64,000 bases of DNA from a virus: IMG/VR virus record IMGVR_UViG_3300044646_001937, positions 124,001-188,000 of that record; one strand, given 5' to 3'. The notes beneath the pieces were generated by a model. The model had not been told where the DNA came from. It saw nothing but the letters and a program-made list of their open reading frames with translations, and did no database searches. The position numbers were made by a program, and so were the translations under genes. This document shows positions 33,284-43,200 of this stretch, in pieces; position 1 is the first letter of the stretch; every line of letters begins with the position of its first letter.

Positions 33284-34906
33284 ATGGCCGAAAACATAGA
33301 AGCAACAGTAGAGCGCCTCACAGCCTTCATAGAGCAGAACTACGCCGACGTAGAAGCAGGACCAGGGTCAGTCATCAGCGAGCTACTAATAAAGTTGGCT
33401 GCTACATTACACAATGAGCAGTACAATCTTATTACACAACTAGAACAGGGAAATACATTTTTAAAAGTAGCCGAATCGACTGAAGACACATATTCCCCGA
33501 TAATTGACCAGCTGGCGTCAAACTATAACACAGCCAGAAACGCAGGTATTAAGGTCAAAGGCAGAATCAAGGTAACTATTGACGATGATAATGAATACAA
33601 TTTTACAGCACGTCAGATCCAGTTTATTCAACCCAGCTTAAACCTTAGATATTTCCTGACAACAGATGCTCGTGTAAGATTATCTCCATCTCCAACACTA
33701 GCTGAAACGCAGTTGTATCGCGATAACGGTCTTTACTATTTTATATTAGATGTAGAGGCAGAGTATGCAGGCGAGCAGTATCAGGCGTCTTCAGGAACTT
33801 TGTTTACTGTCGGAGAAAACAATTTTATCGATGGTTTTGTAAAAGCAGAAGCTTATGGTAATTTCTCATCAGGTTTGTCACCAGAAACAGATAAAGAGTT
33901 GGTAGCTAAAATAAAATATAATTTAGGTAACACCAGGTTTGATTCGCCTGCAGGTATAGCAAACAGGTTCAGCAGGGAATTTCCAGGCTTTCAATATCTC
34001 TCTGTATGTGGCGCAAACGATATAGAGATGACTAGGTCTAAACAAAACGCGCTAGGCATATCAACATTCGGTAAGGCTGACGTGTATGTAAGGTCAAGCA
34101 TTGGGCCGCAAGTAATGCACCTTAAGAAGCAGGCCACAAAAACTGCAGAAAACACATGGACTATTGATATGTTGAATCATGAAGTTCCAGGCTTTTACAA
34201 TATTGTTAGTATTATTCCTGATGTGGTAGACATGTCACTGGGTGGAACATTGCTACAGAAAACGCCTATAGCCTACAGTTACGCATACTATCCTGAAAAA
34301 AGAAATAACGAGTTGTATAGTGTCATAGATGCAAGGTTTACAAAATATCAAACAGCAACCGTCACACTTGATTATGCCGACCCTGGTAATGCAGAAATAG
34401 GAAGCAATGCTTATTTCTTACTGCAGGTTAACTATCAACCTAATATTGCGGAAATGCAAGACCTGCTATTGTCTGACACTGAAAGATTAGCTTGCGCAGA
34501 CTATCTTGTAAAAGCAGTGATTCCATGTATGGTTTCACTGAATATTCAGCTACTTAAGAAAAGACCAACAGACACGTTTGAGTCACTGAATATTCAGCAG
34601 CTTAAAAAAGATATTTTCTTATATATTAACACAATTCCATTTGGAGAAGAATTGCATGCATCTAGAATAGTAGATATATGTCATAATTACGACATCAGAC
34701 GAGTAGATCTACCGATAAGCATGAAGGGTGTCATCCTATGTCCAGACGGAACCAGCCTACCTATTTCAGGCAATGACGCGCTAACCATCCCAAATAATCT
34801 GGCTAAGGGGGTAACTCCAAAAACAACAGCTTATTTCATAGACTATTACAGAACAGAAAACGGGCAGATCAACCCTATTGATAACATAGGCTTAAATATT
34901 GTTTAA
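33284..34906 (+). CDS. Baseplate wedge protein, gp6/gpJ-like (540 aa)
   Basis: Forms the inner ring of the baseplate. It shows the baseplate-J pattern: an N-terminal helix with AGPGSVISELLIKLAATLHN, strand-rich middle, then SSGLSPETDKELVAKIKYNL, FDSPAGIANRFSREFPGF and the CGANDIEMTRSK segment, matching the conserved region of the family. The C-terminal part contains two near-identical LNIQ-LKK phrases 16 residues apart, from a short DNA repeat. It follows the gp25-like gene, as in many contractile systems. Confidence 0.85.
   Translation: MAENIEATVERLTAFIEQNYADVEAGPGSVISELLIKLAATLHNEQYNLITQLEQGNTFLKVAESTEDTYSPIIDQLASNYNTARNAGIKVKGRIKVTIDDDNEYNFTARQIQFIQPSLNLRYFLTTDARVRLSPSPTLAETQLYRDNGLYYFILDVEAEYAGEQYQASSGTLFTVGENNFIDGFVKAEAYGNFSSGLSPETDKELVAKIKYNLGNTRFDSPAGIANRFSREFPGFQYLSVCGANDIEMTRSKQNALGISTFGKADVYVRSSIGPQVMHLKKQATKTAENTWTIDMLNHEVPGFYNIVSIIPDVVDMSLGGTLLQKTPIAYSYAYYPEKRNNELYSVIDARFTKYQTATVTLDYADPGNAEIGSNAYFLLQVNYQPNIAEMQDLLLSDTERLACADYLVKAVIPCMVSLNIQLLKKRPTDTFESLNIQQLKKDIFLYINTIPFGEELHASRIVDICHNYDIRRVDLPISMKGVILCPDGTSLPISGNDALTIPNNLAKGVTPKTTAYFIDYYRTENGQINPIDNIGLNIV
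34535..34598 (+). repeat. Short direct repeat inside the gp6/J-like gene
   Basis: The 16-base sequence TCACTGAATATTCAGC occurs at 34535-34550 and 34583-34598, exactly 48 bases apart, so the frame is kept. Each copy contains the palindrome CTGAATATTCAG. Confidence 0.8.
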
Positions 34907-34907
34907 A

Positions 34908-36722
34908 ATGGATATTAAATTTTTATCTGAAGCGTATCCATCCAATGACCTCACTGACGGACAATATTTATACAGGTCTTTAGGTTCTTTTTGGACACAC
35001 ATATTTCAGGATAAAAAGGCACTGCAAGGCTACACACTAGGCCAAGCGGAAGAATTAACGCAGTCATATTTAAAGCTGGCTGAAATAATTAATACATACA
35101 GCGTCAAAAATATTCCATTGTACGCCAAAGAAAAATGGAAACCGCTGCTCATTAAAAAATCAGCAGCCAACAAAGCTTCTTTTAAGTTTGAAAATACTGG
35201 AGCAGTGTTTGGGGTACAACCGCAAGATGACCCATACTACGCTAATAGACTGTTTAGGTTCGGTTTTCCGAAAGAAACAGGAGATTCTGTTTACGGTTAT
35301 GAGGTAGGTAACAATATTAAAGACTTTGGACTGCTGGCTAACAGAGTAATAGCGCCGTCTTTAGTTTTATTACCTGGAGTCGACTTTACGTTAAGTAATG
35401 GTGTATTGTACTTTAACAAAGATATATTTAATTCAGATTATCTACCTAAATCAAAAATACTTGGAGAGTTTGGCAGCGTGGTACAATTCAAAGACGCATC
35501 AGGCGAGCTAGTTGATGATGAATTAATTATCCTATGGATGCACGATGCTAGTATAGATGTAGACTATCTATACAAAAACTTTGGGATACTTTTTGACTTT
35601 AGATTGAGTACATCTCAAAACTACAAAGATATACTTAAATCTTTTATGCAGCTTGCGGTAGACGGACCTTCAATCGAAGCAATCACACTAGCACTCTCCG
35701 CGTTCTGCGGGCTACCAACAGTTATAGAGCCTACTGAAACAGTTGAGGATATTTTTACAAACTCCAACCATACCCACAGGATTGTAGTCACAGACAAGCA
35801 GGTATACAGATTGCCCATAGATCAAGAACTAGCGAGAAATGTACAAGTAGGTAAAAAGATATACTTAGGACAATGCATTGGAGCTGGGCTTGAAGTCATA
35901 GATGCAGTCATAACACCTGACTGGTGGATAAATAGTATCAAAACAAAGAAGTTAGGTTTACCGGCCCACTTGTTTGCAGCTAATGTAAAACATCAACTGT
36001 TTTTTGAATCTGACGTTACCTTGATTACAAAAACAAATGGCGATATATATTTTCCTGTAACTGGAAACCCCAGGGACGTGCAGGCTTTTCAGGCATATAT
36101 TAACGAACCAGCAAACAAAACAATTATTTCCGAAAAGCTGGGGTTGCTCGATGACAACTCCACAGGATTATACAGCTCTCCTTTGGATTTTGTATTTTCA
36201 AATTTTTTAAAAAACAATACGCTTTTAATTAAGCTGTCGTTTCATTCCGACAAACAACTAAAATTGTTTTTTGATCTGCTGCCTACTATCAAGGATTATT
36301 TACCTGCGCATGTGTGCCTGCTTACATATGTCACCTTAACATTACAGAGCGAAATATTAGGAGGGCTTAATAATGCTCTAAGTATTTCTGATTACCCTAA
36401 TGAATATTTCAGTATGGATGGTTCGGATCCTTTCACAGGCAGTCGTCCAGGCAGCGTGGAAGAATCTGTATACTATAAAGATTATGCAAATAGGTTATTC
36501 TGTATATCTGTAGGACCATATAGGGACGGAAAGCCTTTACATGATGAAGATAACCTGGATACTATTATGATTGATAATGGTACCACAAAGAACACCAGCT
36601 TTTCAGGCATAAAATCAGGACTTTTAAGAACAGAAATACCTGAAATTGTGATACCTCCAGGCGATGCGGCTAGAGGGCCATCTACCAGAGAGGTGCAAAC
36701 TATCTTATTAATCGACTTTTAA
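34908..36722 (+). CDS. Baseplate wedge-type structural protein (604 aa)
   Basis: I choose the ATG at 34908, two bases after the upstream stop, over a TTG at 34899 that overlaps it. The protein is mixed alpha/beta with a helical N-terminus (YLYRSLGSFWTHIFQDKKAL) and a long middle (LSTSQNYKDILKSFMQLAVD, ALSAFCGLPTVIEP). No membrane segment or enzyme motif. It follows the gp6/J-like gene directly, in the position of gpI/gp7-type wedge components, which supports a wedge role; the exact family is not certain. The C-terminus is Pro-rich (EIPEIVIPPGDAARGPST). Confidence 0.6.
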   Translation: MDIKFLSEAYPSNDLTDGQYLYRSLGSFWTHIFQDKKALQGYTLGQAEELTQSYLKLAEIINTYSVKNIPLYAKEKWKPLLIKKSAANKASFKFENTGAVFGVQPQDDPYYANRLFRFGFPKETGDSVYGYEVGNNIKDFGLLANRVIAPSLVLLPGVDFTLSNGVLYFNKDIFNSDYLPKSKILGEFGSVVQFKDASGELVDDELIILWMHDASIDVDYLYKNFGILFDFRLSTSQNYKDILKSFMQLAVDGPSIEAITLALSAFCGLPTVIEPTETVEDIFTNSNHTHRIVVTDKQVYRLPIDQELARNVQVGKKIYLGQCIGAGLEVIDAVITPDWWINSIKTKKLGLPAHLFAANVKHQLFFESDVTLITKTNGDIYFPVTGNPRDVQAFQAYINEPANKTIISEKLGLLDDNSTGLYSSPLDFVFSNFLKNNTLLIKLSFHSDKQLKLFFDLLPTIKDYLPAHVCLLTYVTLTLQSEILGGLNNALSISDYPNEYFSMDGSDPFTGSRPGSVEESVYYKDYANRLFCISVGPYRDGKPLHDEDNLDTIMIDNGTTKNTSFSGIKSGLLRTEIPEIVIPPGDAARGPSTREVQTILLIDF

Positions 36723-36733
36723 AATAAAACCAA

Positions 36734-36747
36734 TATAATAATAATCT
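36734..36747 (+). promoter_or_regulatory. TATAAT promoter box eight bases before an ATG
   Basis: TATAAT at 36734-36739 followed by AATAATCT and the ATG at 36748. With usual spacing the transcript would begin at or next to the ATG, predicting a leaderless mRNA for the fibre-module block. No -35 element is obvious. Confidence 0.5.
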
Positions 36748-37314
36748 ATGCTAACAACAGAAACATTAACTGCCAACAAAGCACTTGCAGGGTTTGTTAA
36801 GATTTGGAGATCTTGCAAAGCTACAGGCAACGTGGATTTGCTTGTAGATAAACAGAACATGATATTGAAGGGTGGTGCAAGGCTTGTGGCTCAAGCACTT
36901 GGAGGAAAACCAGAGGCCAAGATATGGGGCATGTATATCGGGTACAATAATCTTGAATCGTTTAATCCCCCAGCAATTACAGTTGATTACGCAAATCCTT
37001 TTGCAGAGTTTAACGAAGTTAACGGTTTTGGTTATCTCAGAGAGCCACTAACATTCACGCCATCGTACATGTCCTCTGAAGGCTACACAGACAACACAGT
37101 GTTGTTTTCCACAATGATCACATCCGCCACTAACGCCGGCGGCGCAGAGTTTAATACGGATAGTAGAATTTACGAAGTTGCACTTGTGGCTGCAGGAGAT
37201 CCTGATGACAGTACGGAAGATACAGTATTTTCTAGAACTAATTTTACTCCCGTAAAATATGATTCAAGCTACAACTTCACAATAACATGGGGAGTTAGAA
37301 TTTTATTACCCTAA
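36748..37314 (+). CDS. Fibre/baseplate-module structural protein (188 aa), unknown function
   Basis: No firm family. The N-terminal segment (FVKIWRSCKATGNVDLLVDK) is followed by a beta-rich body (IWGMYIGYNNLESFNPPAIT; LFSTMITSATNAGGAEFNTD) ending in NFTITWGVRILLP. The fold-like pattern resembles small appendage or fibre-adaptor domains. It is the first gene after the baseplate block and has its own promoter-like box. The next gene starts four bases after its stop, in TAATATATG. Confidence 0.6.
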   Translation: MLTTETLTANKALAGFVKIWRSCKATGNVDLLVDKQNMILKGGARLVAQALGGKPEAKIWGMYIGYNNLESFNPPAITVDYANPFAEFNEVNGFGYLREPLTFTPSYMSSEGYTDNTVLFSTMITSATNAGGAEFNTDSRIYEVALVAAGDPDDSTEDTVFSRTNFTPVKYDSSYNFTITWGVRILLP

Positions 37315-37317
37315 TAT

Positions 37318-39351
37318 ATGAGCGTAACTCCCTGGCTACCTACAGTTAGAAGAATTAAAGACGGAGAGACGGTAGAGCAAACAACCGTAAATCTACCTAT
37401 AGACCAACTTACTCAAAGAGATCAGCATCTTTATGAGAAGTTTGAAGAAATGGCGGGCAAGTCTGTACTGATCACTTTTGGACAGCCTATACATCCTAAT
37501 GAAACATTGCAGGTAGGCGAGCTAAGTCTGGTATATTACAAAAGCGACGCATCTGGGGCTGGTGTAGCAAAAGGAACCACAGGGTTCTCATCAGCCTTTT
37601 CTTCGATGTTCACTCCAAACAATTCAAACTATACGTTTGGGTTGGTGAAGACTGTCTACCCATCAAACAATACAGTAGATCTTTACACTGAAGGCTTCTG
37701 CGATCTTCCGGTGGATTTAGATCATGCAATTTACGGACTAATTCAAAAAGATTCCGCAGGTGTCGTTGAAGAGTTTAGTGTAGGTCCATACTACTTGTCC
37801 ACAAAAACTCCAGGCAAAATAACTAAAGACCCCTCTGGTATACCTGTGTACGTTGGCTACGCTGTCAGTAAAAGACACTTTTTACTGCATACCAATGTTG
37901 ATGAATTTTCACAATTTTTTATAAATTATAGATATCATTTACTAGATAGAGTGGCTGGAGTACCAGCACTCTCAAATGCCACTTGGACTATAGCGTCCTC
38001 TGATATCACAAAACTAGGTTGGATATCAGCTGCAGCGGCAGTAAGTTCAGGAGTAGTTGCACCAGAAGGAGCAGTATTCTATTACAATATACCAGCTCCT
38101 TCAGTTATTGTCACAGACACGTACATCACTGACACAGAAAAAGAGGAAGCCTCACAACTAACTAAATATCTTCCTCCCATACCTGCCAATTTCATACAGC
38201 TCTACGTCAACGGCACCCTAGCCAGATACAATGACATTTATGATACTGCTGGAGATTTTTCAGTAAATGAGTATGGTTTATGGTGGCATAAAAATACCGC
38301 TGGTTTGCAACCCTGGTCCGCAGCCTACCCACAAACAGCCCCCACAGGTAGCCCATCGAACTGGAGTACATTAAAAGCTACCACTATAAGCAGCTCTAGA
38401 AAAAATATCTTTATAAGCTTTTCTAAATTTAACCCCGCCCTCAGAACACAGCTTGTAAGTTCGCTAAGACCTTTTAATACCCTAGGTACAGATTACTCAT
38501 CTAATTTTATAAAATTTTACAGCGTTGATGATTTAGGGGCAGAGTCGCGTACAGGAGATTTAATTGTATCTATAGATCCTAAAACGAACTATGTAGGATA
38601 TAAAACATCGTTTACATCTTCTGACATAAATACGCTTACCGATAATTTTTCATATCCTGCAGTAAGATCTTCATCGTTTTCAGCCAATAGGGCAGTTGCG
38701 GCCATAAAATACGTCAAAGAGGAAGGGTTGTTTAAAGCGGCCCTGACTCCAGTTGTATCGAAGTTAGTGGGCAGCGGGGGAATTAATGTCACTGAAGAAG
38801 AAAATACTGGCGTATGGACTGTAGATTACCTATCTCAAGGACAGACAGGACAGGTAGATTCCATAGAACCAATCAACGCCAGACTGGAGTTCATGGACCT
38901 TACATCTTACATCAAGTTACCAGTTCCTGGCGCCACACCGTTTGGCTTGATAGGTAAAATTGTACTACCCAAAGGCACTTCAAACGATAAAGACCTGAGA
39001 ATTATTTTTCATCTGTTTGGAGATACAACATCCCTTGATACCTCGGTTGCTTTTACTTTTGAATACTCTAGTGTGACCGCAAGCAATAGCGCAGCTAGCT
39101 CAGACTACACTACCGTAAATGCATTGAAGTATACAGCCCCTGAAAATCCGGCAGTGTTCGATTTAGCTGAAGGCCAGTATGTAGCGTACACATCCATAAG
39201 ATTATCGAATGATAATTTTGTGATACCTAAAGCACACATCAGAGAAGACTCTGTAATTAATTTTAAAATACTCAGATTTACTACAGACACCGAAACCAGC
39301 TATTCCGGTAATGTAGGCATCTTGGGTATTTATTGGGAAACTTTAACATAG
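37318..39351 (+). CDS. Fibre or baseplate-attached appendage protein (677 aa)
   Basis: A long, beta-rich protein with few charged helices, as expected for a tail fibre or baseplate appendage. The N-terminal region (PIDQLTQRDQHLYEKFEEMA) looks like the attachment helix found in such proteins. Later parts are Ser/Thr/Tyr-rich strands (SSSFSANRAVAAIKYVKEEG; VGSGGINVTEEENTGVW). The C-terminal 150 residues form a beta-sandwich-like domain (KDLRIIFHLFGDTTSLDTSV). No enzymatic or membrane motif. Receptor binding is possible but unproved. Confidence 0.6.
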   Translation: MSVTPWLPTVRRIKDGETVEQTTVNLPIDQLTQRDQHLYEKFEEMAGKSVLITFGQPIHPNETLQVGELSLVYYKSDASGAGVAKGTTGFSSAFSSMFTPNNSNYTFGLVKTVYPSNNTVDLYTEGFCDLPVDLDHAIYGLIQKDSAGVVEEFSVGPYYLSTKTPGKITKDPSGIPVYVGYAVSKRHFLLHTNVDEFSQFFINYRYHLLDRVAGVPALSNATWTIASSDITKLGWISAAAAVSSGVVAPEGAVFYYNIPAPSVIVTDTYITDTEKEEASQLTKYLPPIPANFIQLYVNGTLARYNDIYDTAGDFSVNEYGLWWHKNTAGLQPWSAAYPQTAPTGSPSNWSTLKATTISSSRKNIFISFSKFNPALRTQLVSSLRPFNTLGTDYSSNFIKFYSVDDLGAESRTGDLIVSIDPKTNYVGYKTSFTSSDINTLTDNFSYPAVRSSSFSANRAVAAIKYVKEEGLFKAALTPVVSKLVGSGGINVTEEENTGVWTVDYLSQGQTGQVDSIEPINARLEFMDLTSYIKLPVPGATPFGLIGKIVLPKGTSNDKDLRIIFHLFGDTTSLDTSVAFTFEYSSVTASNSAASSDYTTVNALKYTAPENPAVFDLAEGQYVAYTSIRLSNDNFVIPKAHIREDSVINFKILRFTTDTETSYSGNVGILGIYWETLT

Positions 39352-39360
39352 TATTAGATT

Positions 39361-40239
39361 ATGCCATGGGTAGATAGTTTAGACTGGTTATCATTAAACG
39401 CGTTAAGAAAATACCCAATAAGGGAAGGTCTTAGCGCGTCTAGTGATGACGGTCTATTTTCTATACCAGACACATTGATTGTAGATTTTTCACTTTGTGC
39501 ATCGTCAGATGTGGCAAAAAGATTCTATATATCCAACATATTCAATAAACTTACAGCCATAGTAATCACCATATCAGATGATGAAGATGTTGTTGTAGGT
39601 ACGTTTGAAGCAACCGCACAAGAAGAAGATCTTACATATTATTTAAACGCTACAGCCGCCTATGCTAGAGCCAACGGAAAACTCACTATAGGCTCTTTTA
39701 AAGATTTGCAATATCAGCCATCAGGTAGCTTCACCTTTTCCATAACGGCTACAGAATTTGAACCAAGAACAATTATTCCAGGACTAAAAGGCATTGATCG
39801 TATCAGTTTTACAGATAACATAAACGGCGAACAATCACTAACAGGTAGTGTGCTGCTTACATCCAGAAATAACTTAATTTTTTCATACGCCGACAATAGA
39901 GTGTATATGGATGCTGGTGGAGATATAGGGTTAAATAAGCCATGTGCCACAGGAAATTGTGTTAAGAGTATAAACGGTGTAAAACCTGATCCTTTAACAG
40001 GAGATGTCGGACTTATAGGTATAGACTGCTTGAGTATATTTAGCGATAAAGCACATACTTTAAAGATAGAAGACCTTTGCTGTGTGCCCTGTGCGGGCTG
40101 TAATGATCTGGAAGAATTGACTGCCAGGACGATTGAATTAGAGAATAAACTTTTAGATTTAAGAGATCTCTACAATCAAGCAAACGCCCAATTACAGACT
40201 TATTTAAATACTATAAACTCCAATTGCGCATGTCCTTAG
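39361..40239 (+). CDS. Fibre-base module protein with Cys-rich end and coiled coil (292 aa)
   Basis: Belongs to a small paralogous set in this window. Shared features with the proteins at 40264 and 63293 include an N-terminal Tyr/His-Pro-(Phe/Ile) segment (RKYPIREG here), a beta-rich body and a closing NGV segment (SINGVKPDPLTGDVGLIG). It then has a Cys-rich stretch EDLCCVPCAGCNDLEEL and a C-terminal coiled coil (LTARTIELENKLLDLRDLYN) ending in CACP. The coiled coil suggests a trimeric stem with disulphides or a metal site. I infer that it is the base of a fibre that carries other fibres. Family name unknown. Confidence 0.65.
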   Translation: MPWVDSLDWLSLNALRKYPIREGLSASSDDGLFSIPDTLIVDFSLCASSDVAKRFYISNIFNKLTAIVITISDDEDVVVGTFEATAQEEDLTYYLNATAAYARANGKLTIGSFKDLQYQPSGSFTFSITATEFEPRTIIPGLKGIDRISFTDNINGEQSLTGSVLLTSRNNLIFSYADNRVYMDAGGDIGLNKPCATGNCVKSINGVKPDPLTGDVGLIGIDCLSIFSDKAHTLKIEDLCCVPCAGCNDLEELTARTIELENKLLDLRDLYNQANAQLQTYLNTINSNCACP

Positions 40240-40263
40240 TTGCTGTTAAAATAACAAAATATT

Positions 40264-43200
40264 ATGGCAGCGCTGGAGTACCTAACGCAGAATAGTCTAA
40301 CATCACATCCTTTTAAAAATTCTTATGGGCTTGAAGAGGGGACAGGTGCTGTCGACGGTTGGTTTTACGACATTCTATTTGTTTCGTATGACGACTCTAT
40401 TCGTAGAGTATACCTCCAAAAAATAGAAAAAAAGGAAAACGGCAGTTTAGAGATAGGGATCAATAACGCTGAAACGCTAGCTAGGCTGCCTGAGGGTCTA
40501 ATAACTATAGCCGCTGAAGATGTTGTAGATCATTATGCCAATAAAATAAAAAGTTTTGTAGGCGTAGCCAAATCAAAGTTTGCTATTAAGTTTGTGATTG
40601 GTCCAACTTTGGCGGCTAAAGAAGCTTTTTCAGAAAATTACCTACCTGCAGTAACCGAACTTTCAAGCGATGTAACAGTATTAAACACTGTCAGGGTGAA
40701 TTCTATTACATTTGAGGCTTATGACGGACCAATTTTAAACACTGTAAAGCTATATACTGGAGAAGAAATAGCCCTAGTCGAGCCCAGATATAATTCAACA
40801 TTTACACTAACAGACACAAGCTCCGGCGAGTTGAGTGTCTCCGCAGGTAGCGGCGCTGGACTGTATGACAATTGTCCAACCCCAGGAAGTATAACCGATG
40901 TTCATACTTTAAATGAAATACCACCAAACTCAGAAGGAACTTTATTTCTACATGCCACAGAGTGTCATTCATTAAATTTATTAACAACTAATGACGAACT
41001 TATATATGGTGATCAATTAGACACCTACAGATCATTTACTTCACCTGGTAATACAGAACCGTTCAATGCAGTTAATCCAGAACACACTATAACTTTAGAG
41101 AATTTTTGCAGCGTTAAGTGTCCCCATGAAAACGTAAAAGCTTTAGCGTATTATATTAATCGTATAACTGACGGAGCTTCTGGACTAGCTGACATAGCGG
41201 TTAGAAATACAGAAACTAGAGGTATAGGTAGTGCTGAAGGAACAGAATTTCATGTAGATAATGCAGATTTCTGTGATGCTGCTGCGAACATATTCTTAAA
41301 ATGCCCTGTAGATAGTGAAGCATTCATTCCATGCAATCAGGGTTTTATTAAATATTTGCACGAAGGACGCACATTGCAGGTGTCCTACGATAACGCCACA
41401 ATTACAAATTACACAATTGTTTCTGTGATTAATGAGAATACTGTATTACTAGACGGCGCTCCGTCTGGAATAATGGGCAAAATCCCATTTAGGGTAATTG
41501 ATAGTGGTGTTATAAGTAATATCAATTGCGCTAGCAGTCTTTATAACAAACAAAATGACGATAAATTAAAACCATACTTTAAAGTAAGATACAGTACCAG
41601 TGAAGCATTCAATTCGGATTTTGAGTATGTCACATACGCAGCAATATCTGTAGGTGTATTTAATCCAGGTCCAGAACCTGTGCGACTCAATATAGCCTTT
41701 AATCCAAATGGACTAGGACAACAAGGCAGTTTTAAAATAAGAAAAACAGATTCAATCTACGTTTCCAGCGAAAGTGTAGTTGACTTAGATTGTAAAGAGC
41801 ACGCATTTGTAGAAGCAGTCTACTATATCAAGTGCGGAGAACCTGCCAGCAATTTTAGTATATTGGTAACAAACATTACAGCCAACCCAGATGAGATATT
41901 AGGAGATGGAGCATATTACCTACCTCCGTTAGTTGGTGTGAGTTGTCCAGGAGACATAGCCGGAGCAATAAACACCGTGCAAATTGTAAAGCAAGACACG
42001 GACACATTTAGCCAAATCATTGGCGTTGATCCGTTAGTTCAAGATGTTAAAATTTATGGAACACTTCCTGATTGGTTGACTATAACATTTCAGCCAGCAC
42101 AATCAGGACAGCCCAGCTCTTCACTAGTGCTTACAGGTACAAAAATATCTACAAATAATTATAATACGGAATATAATTTGTATGCAAGATACACAGGCAT
42201 TGCAATACCTGTGGTATCGCAGCTAGTTATTCAGTATGTGGCTCCGCCCATATTTATATATCCTACAGAGAAGTATTTTACTCAGGAAAAACCTCTAGTT
42301 ATTGACCCGCTCATAATTTATACCGAAGAAAATCCACTAACGCAGCTTACTGTGAAAAACATGGATAAGCCGCTTAGCTGGAACGGTGACAATTTTAGTT
42401 CTTATGGAGTTGACGTAATTGCTGAACGCGAGCTACCTCAGGGACTAACGCTAGACACGGTTACAGGAAAAATAACAGGAAGGTTGTTAGAGGGGGTAAC
42501 GGACGAAGGATACTGGAAAATAGCTTTAACAGCTACAAATCCTGCAGGTATAGTTTCTCAAAATCTTTATCTGGGGGTATCCAAAAGAGCCATCCCTGTA
42601 ATTTCTTTTTTACAGCAGTTACCTACAGTCATAGATAACTACACCCAATATACGATTGAGGAGCCTTTGTGTTCGTTTAAAGCCACAAATGATCCTATCC
42701 TTCTATATCAGACGACAGATAAATTACCGTCAGGACTTAGACTGGACACCACCAAAGGCGTTATATATGGCAAGATTACTGAAACAGCAGCAGGAACCAA
42801 AACAATCAATGTTTACGCTAGGAATTTTTATGGAAAATCCATACTTCCGCTAGAAGTAACGATCTCATATACCATATATAAACAACCAGAAATTCAAGCG
42901 CCTACACAGTTTGCAAGATTTAATGGTGAGGACGGCTCCACACTAGAAGAGCCACTATGTACAATAGTTGCAACACAAGCCTATGGAGGGCTTAATAATT
43001 TTGATCCGCTACTTACAGACGCCACACGCAATCATTACACAGCCACAAATCTACCTCCTGGTTTTTCAGTAGATCTTTATACCGGTAAAGTCTATGGAAT
43101 CCTAGATACTTCTGAAGGTTTTTCAAGAGCCTATGCGGTAACATTAAAAGCCTCTAATCTAGTTAATACCGCAACTGTACAAATTTACATTACATTTCCA

